In this document: positions 6,518 to 8,663 of the stretch, piece after piece
Numbering within the stretch: position 1 is the first letter of the stretch
Layout of the letters: each line of letters begins with the position of its first letter
Source of the DNA: Mariniphaga sp.
GTDB lineage: Bacteria; Bacteroidota; Bacteroidia; Bacteroidales; Prolixibacteraceae
Length of the DNA stretch: 8,663 nt
Assembly (NCBI GenBank): GCA_025363795.1
Contig: JANYLE010000097.1
Span: 1 to 8,663, forward strand
Direction of reading: 5' to 3'
Translations under genes and position numbers: made by a program
The notes under the pieces: generated by a model
Database searches by the model: none
What the model saw: the letters and a program-made list of their open reading frames with translations, nothing else
What the model was told of the DNA's origin: nothing

Positions 6518-7996
6518 ATGACGAAATTTGATCTGGCTGTAATTGGAAGTGGTCCTGGTGGTTTTGCGGCCACAATGAGAGCTGTTGATTTTGGAAAAAA
6601 TGTCTGCCTTATAGAAGCAGGACATATCGGAGGAACAGGAATAATGAACGGCCCGCTGACGTCAAAAACAATGTGGGAGCTCTCGGTTGATTATTCGATT
6701 GCCGCTGCTGTCGACCGCGGTTACAGGGCTTCGGGATTACAGGTTGATTATGGCATGGTAAAAAAAACAGTTATTGCAGCAGCAAAAACCAAGCAGTACC
6801 AGATGTTGTCGCAAATCGAAACATTTTCACCCAAAGGCAATGACTCAGGATCAATTACCTACAAACGTGGTTTCGCCAAATTCTTAGATCGTAATACACT
6901 TCAGATCGATGGCGAAAATGGAACAGAAACGATTGAAGCAGAATATATTATTATTGCAACAGGCTCAAGGCCGCGTGAACTTGCAGAATTACCCGTCGAT
7001 CAAAAACAAATCTTTGATTCGGACGGACTGCTTAACCTGGATAAATTTCCGGAACGGATGATGATCCTTGGATCCGGAATAATCGGATGTGAATTTGCCG
7101 CTATTTTCTCGAACTTCGGGCAGACGGAGGTTCACCTGCTTGACAGGACACATCGGGTAATACCATTTGAAGATGATGATGTTAGCGACTTCGTTTCGAA
7201 TAATCTGGAGAAAAACGGGGTGATCATTCACCATACCGCCACACTCCGGACCGTCAAAAAGGAGAAAGATCACCTGGAAGTTGTACTCGATTACGATGAC
7301 GGCCATAGCCAGGTAGTTGAAGTTGATATTCTTTTGGTTTCAATTGGCAGGGATGCCAACACAATAGGTCTTGGACTTGAAAATGTAGCAATTAAACCCA
7401 ATGTGAAAGGATACCTCCATATCAATGAGGAGTGTGCCATCGGTACCTTCAACAATTGTAATATCTTTGCTGCCGGGGATGTTACAGGACAAAAAGCACT
7501 GTACGGCGTCGCCGAAGAACAAGGAAGATTTATTGTTGAAGCAATTTTCGGAGCCTCAACCTATCGGCTCGATTATTCGTATATGCCTACGCTGATGTTT
7601 TTTAAGCCAGAACTGGCATCGGTTGGCGCCAATGAAAAATCCTTACGGGAGAAAAAAATTCCTTATAAGGCAGCTTATTATTCGAATGAATTAGTGAACC
7701 GGGCCATTGCCATGCGCAGCACAAATGGATTTGTCAAAATAATCGTAAGTAACGATGGATCAGATAAAATACTTGGAATGAGAGCTGCCGGACCACAGGC
7801 ATCTGCATTTATTGTCTCCATCGCCTATCTTATAAATTCAAATATCAGATTACACGATGTACTGCAAAGCATTCATCCGCATCCCAGTGTAACTGAAGGC
7901 ATTCAGGAATGTATCCGGATCTTTTACAACCAATCCATCTATAAACCCAAAGCTTTTCCGTCGCTGATAAAGGTAACGGAATGGAACCCGGAATAA
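6518..7996 (+). CDS. Dihydrolipoamide dehydrogenase-like flavoprotein lacking the redox disulfide
   Basis: This 492-residue FAD/NAD(P) oxidoreductase belongs to the class I pyridine nucleotide-disulfide family. In order: FAD-binding GSGPGG (10-15) with Glu33 ending the second strand; ATGSRP (147-152); NAD-binding GSGIIG (185-190) with Asp209 at the end of the following strand, which suggests NAD(H); FAD motif AAGDVTG (318-324); and the dimerisation domain ending in HPHPSVTE (453-460), whose His455/Glu460 match the catalytic dyad of Lpd. The active-site segment that normally reads GGxCxxxGCxPSK is here GGTGIMNGPLTSK (38-50), so both cysteines are replaced, by Gly41 and Pro46. It therefore cannot oxidise dihydrolipoamide by the usual route and should not be called an E3. 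It could be a transhydrogenase, diaphorase or quinone reductase. It is divergent from the propionate cluster, with no dehydrogenase-complex genes nearby. Family is certain; reaction unknown. Confidence 0.9.
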   Translation: MTKFDLAVIGSGPGGFAATMRAVDFGKNVCLIEAGHIGGTGIMNGPLTSKTMWELSVDYSIAAAVDRGYRASGLQVDYGMVKKTVIAAAKTKQYQMLSQIETFSPKGNDSGSITYKRGFAKFLDRNTLQIDGENGTETIEAEYIIIATGSRPRELAELPVDQKQIFDSDGLLNLDKFPERMMILGSGIIGCEFAAIFSNFGQTEVHLLDRTHRVIPFEDDDVSDFVSNNLEKNGVIIHHTATLRTVKKEKDHLEVVLDYDDGHSQVVEVDILLVSIGRDANTIGLGLENVAIKPNVKGYLHINEECAIGTFNNCNIFAAGDVTGQKALYGVAEEQGRFIVEAIFGASTYRLDYSYMPTLMFFKPELASVGANEKSLREKKIPYKAAYYSNELVNRAIAMRSTNGFVKIIVSNDGSDKILGMRAAGPQASAFIVSIAYLINSNIRLHDVLQSIHPHPSVTEGIQECIRIFYNQSIYKPKAFPSLIKVTEWNPE

Positions 7997-8046
7997 TTTG
8001 CAAATGTGACAATTCAACGATTTGACAATGTTAAATTCGATTCACC

Positions 8047-8074
8047 GGCTGTCAGGTTCTAATCCCTGGCAGCC
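8047..8074 (+). terminator. Hairpin after the Lpd-like gene, possible weak terminator
   Basis: Arms 8047-8056 (GGCTGTCAGG) and 8065-8074 (CCTGGCAGCC) form a 10-bp stem with one G-U wobble and an 8-base loop. It begins 50 bases after the stop codon at 7996. Only TTTC follows, so termination may be inefficient. The right arm can also pair with 8085-8090. Confidence 0.45.
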
Positions 8075-8082
8075 TTTCAGCA

Positions 8083-8112
8083 TTTGCCAGCCGCTATTTT
8101 TCGTTATCTTTG
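8083..8112 (+). promoter_or_regulatory. purL promoter (-33 TTTG, -7 TATCTTTG)
   Basis: TTTG at 8083-8086 and TATCTTTG at 8105-8112 are separated by 18 bp, close to the usual TTTG-N19-TAnnTTTG layout of the Bacteroidota housekeeping sigma factor. Transcription would start near 8118-8120, giving a leader of about 36-38 bases before ATG 8156. This is the best promoter in the window. Confidence 0.75.
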
Positions 8113-8155
8113 CCATTAATGATAACCCTGAATCAGTCAATTAAAACAAACTTCA

Positions 8156-8663
8156 ATGATCCTATTTTTTAAAGGAAAATCAAACCTGATTGCTGTTGAA
8201 ACTCACCAAAAATTATCCGATTTTGATCTCGAAAAATTAGTCTGGTTATTCGATCAGGCCAGCTTAATTGCTCAGGATTCGGTTGATGGAATTTTTGTCG
8301 GACCACGAAAAGAGATGATCACCCCATGGAGCACCAATGCGGTTGAGATCACTCAGAATATGGGAATTGCAGGAATTTTCAGGATTGAAGAGTTCTTTCC
8401 TGCTATGACGGAAAAACCAAAGTTTGACGCGATGCTTCAGGTTGTCTATAAAGGACTTAATCAACAAATATTTACAATTTACCATCAACCTGAACCCATT
8501 CTTTATATAGATGATATTGCGGCTTACAGCAGTCGCGAAGGACTGGCATTAAGCGAAGATGAGATCAACTACCTGAATGAGGTTTCAAAGAAAATAGGAC
8601 GTGAACTGACAGACAGTGAAGTTTTTGGATTTTCACAGGTTAACTCGGAACATTGCCGTCACA
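8156..8663 (+). CDS. purL: Phosphoribosylformylglycinamidine synthase, N-terminal part
   Basis: The frame opens at ATG 8156 and runs off the window after 169 codons. It encodes the start of the large single-chain FGAM synthase, which uses ATP and glutamine to convert FGAR to FGAM in step four of purine synthesis. The N-terminal PurS-like domain is visible, including VGPRKEMITPWSTNAVEI (48-65), the counterpart of the GPR..SPWSS motif. It is followed by a helical linker (about 131-152) and GFSQVNSEHCRH (158-169), the highly conserved start of the first synthetase domain (NSEHCRH). Large PurL proteins are usually about 1200-1300 residues, so roughly 14% is visible here. It is unrelated to the propionate cluster and has its own promoter. 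No frame disruption is seen. Confidence 0.95.
   Translation, partial: MILFFKGKSNLIAVETHQKLSDFDLEKLVWLFDQASLIAQDSVDGIFVGPRKEMITPWSTNAVEITQNMGIAGIFRIEEFFPAMTEKPKFDAMLQVVYKGLNQQIFTIYHQPEPILYIDDIAAYSSREGLALSEDEINYLNEVSKKIGRELTDSEVFGFSQVNSEHCRH

Noticed and set aside
6518..7996. Annotation as the E3 component (lpd) of pyruvate or 2-oxoacid dehydrogenase
   Set aside because: Both redox-active cysteines are absent and no E1, E2 or lipoyl-domain genes are nearby.
8264..8488. A 74-codon minus-strand open frame inside purL
   Set aside because: It is antisense to a clear PurL N-terminus, with no promoter and no recognisable protein features.
1..8663. CRISPR array, tRNA/rRNA, insertion sequence, phage or defence genes
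   Set aside because: No spaced repeats, tRNA-like cloverleaf, transposase or terminal inverted repeats were seen by reading; all long frames are accounted for by metabolic genes.

Overview
This 8.7 kb window reads as chromosomal DNA from an anaerobic or facultative Bacteroidota, probably the Bacteroidales/Marinilabiliales side. The evidence is moderate-to-low GC, short AT-rich leaders without clear Shine-Dalgarno sequences, -7 elements of the Bacteroidota form TAnnTTTG (TACCTTTG, TATGTTTG, TATCTTTG), and protein tails and domain fusions typical of that phylum. No RNA gene, insertion sequence, CRISPR array or sign of recent transfer was seen.

Layout: bases 1-317 (minus) hold the start of a secreted ThuA-like protein, cut by the window edge. 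An intrinsic terminator at 355-389 separates it from a minus-strand cluster running from 6305 down to 411. In transcription order this cluster encodes an acetyl-CoA hydrolase/transferase-family CoA-transferase, methylmalonyl-CoA epimerase, and the four parts of a sodium-pumping methylmalonyl-CoA decarboxylase: carboxyltransferase MmdA, an OadG-like delta subunit carrying an exported lamin-tail domain, biotin carrier MmdC, and membrane beta subunit MmdB. A 212-bp divergent promoter region (6306-6517) follows. Then, on the plus strand, come a flavoprotein of the dihydrolipoamide dehydrogenase family that lacks both redox-active cysteines (6518-7996) and the first 169 codons of purL (8156 to the edge).

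How the genes fit together: the minus-strand cluster is the terminal half of the succinate-propionate pathway. (R)-methylmalonyl-CoA, made by a mutase not encoded here, would be epimerised to the (S) form and decarboxylated to propionyl-CoA. The energy released exports Na+ through MmdB. The CoA-transferase could then move CoA from propionyl-CoA to succinate or another acid, releasing propionate and recharging the cycle. Gaps of 2, 12, 12 and 30 bp from mmdA/epimerase onward support one transcript; a strong GAAA-loop hairpin in the 73-bp gap after the CoA-transferase gene may tune expression of the two parts.

The core pathway is well known. The parts most worth a second look are the cysteine-less Lpd homologue, the lamin-tail domain fused to the sodium-pump small subunit, and the structured regulatory DNA in the two intergenic regions flanking the flavoprotein gene.
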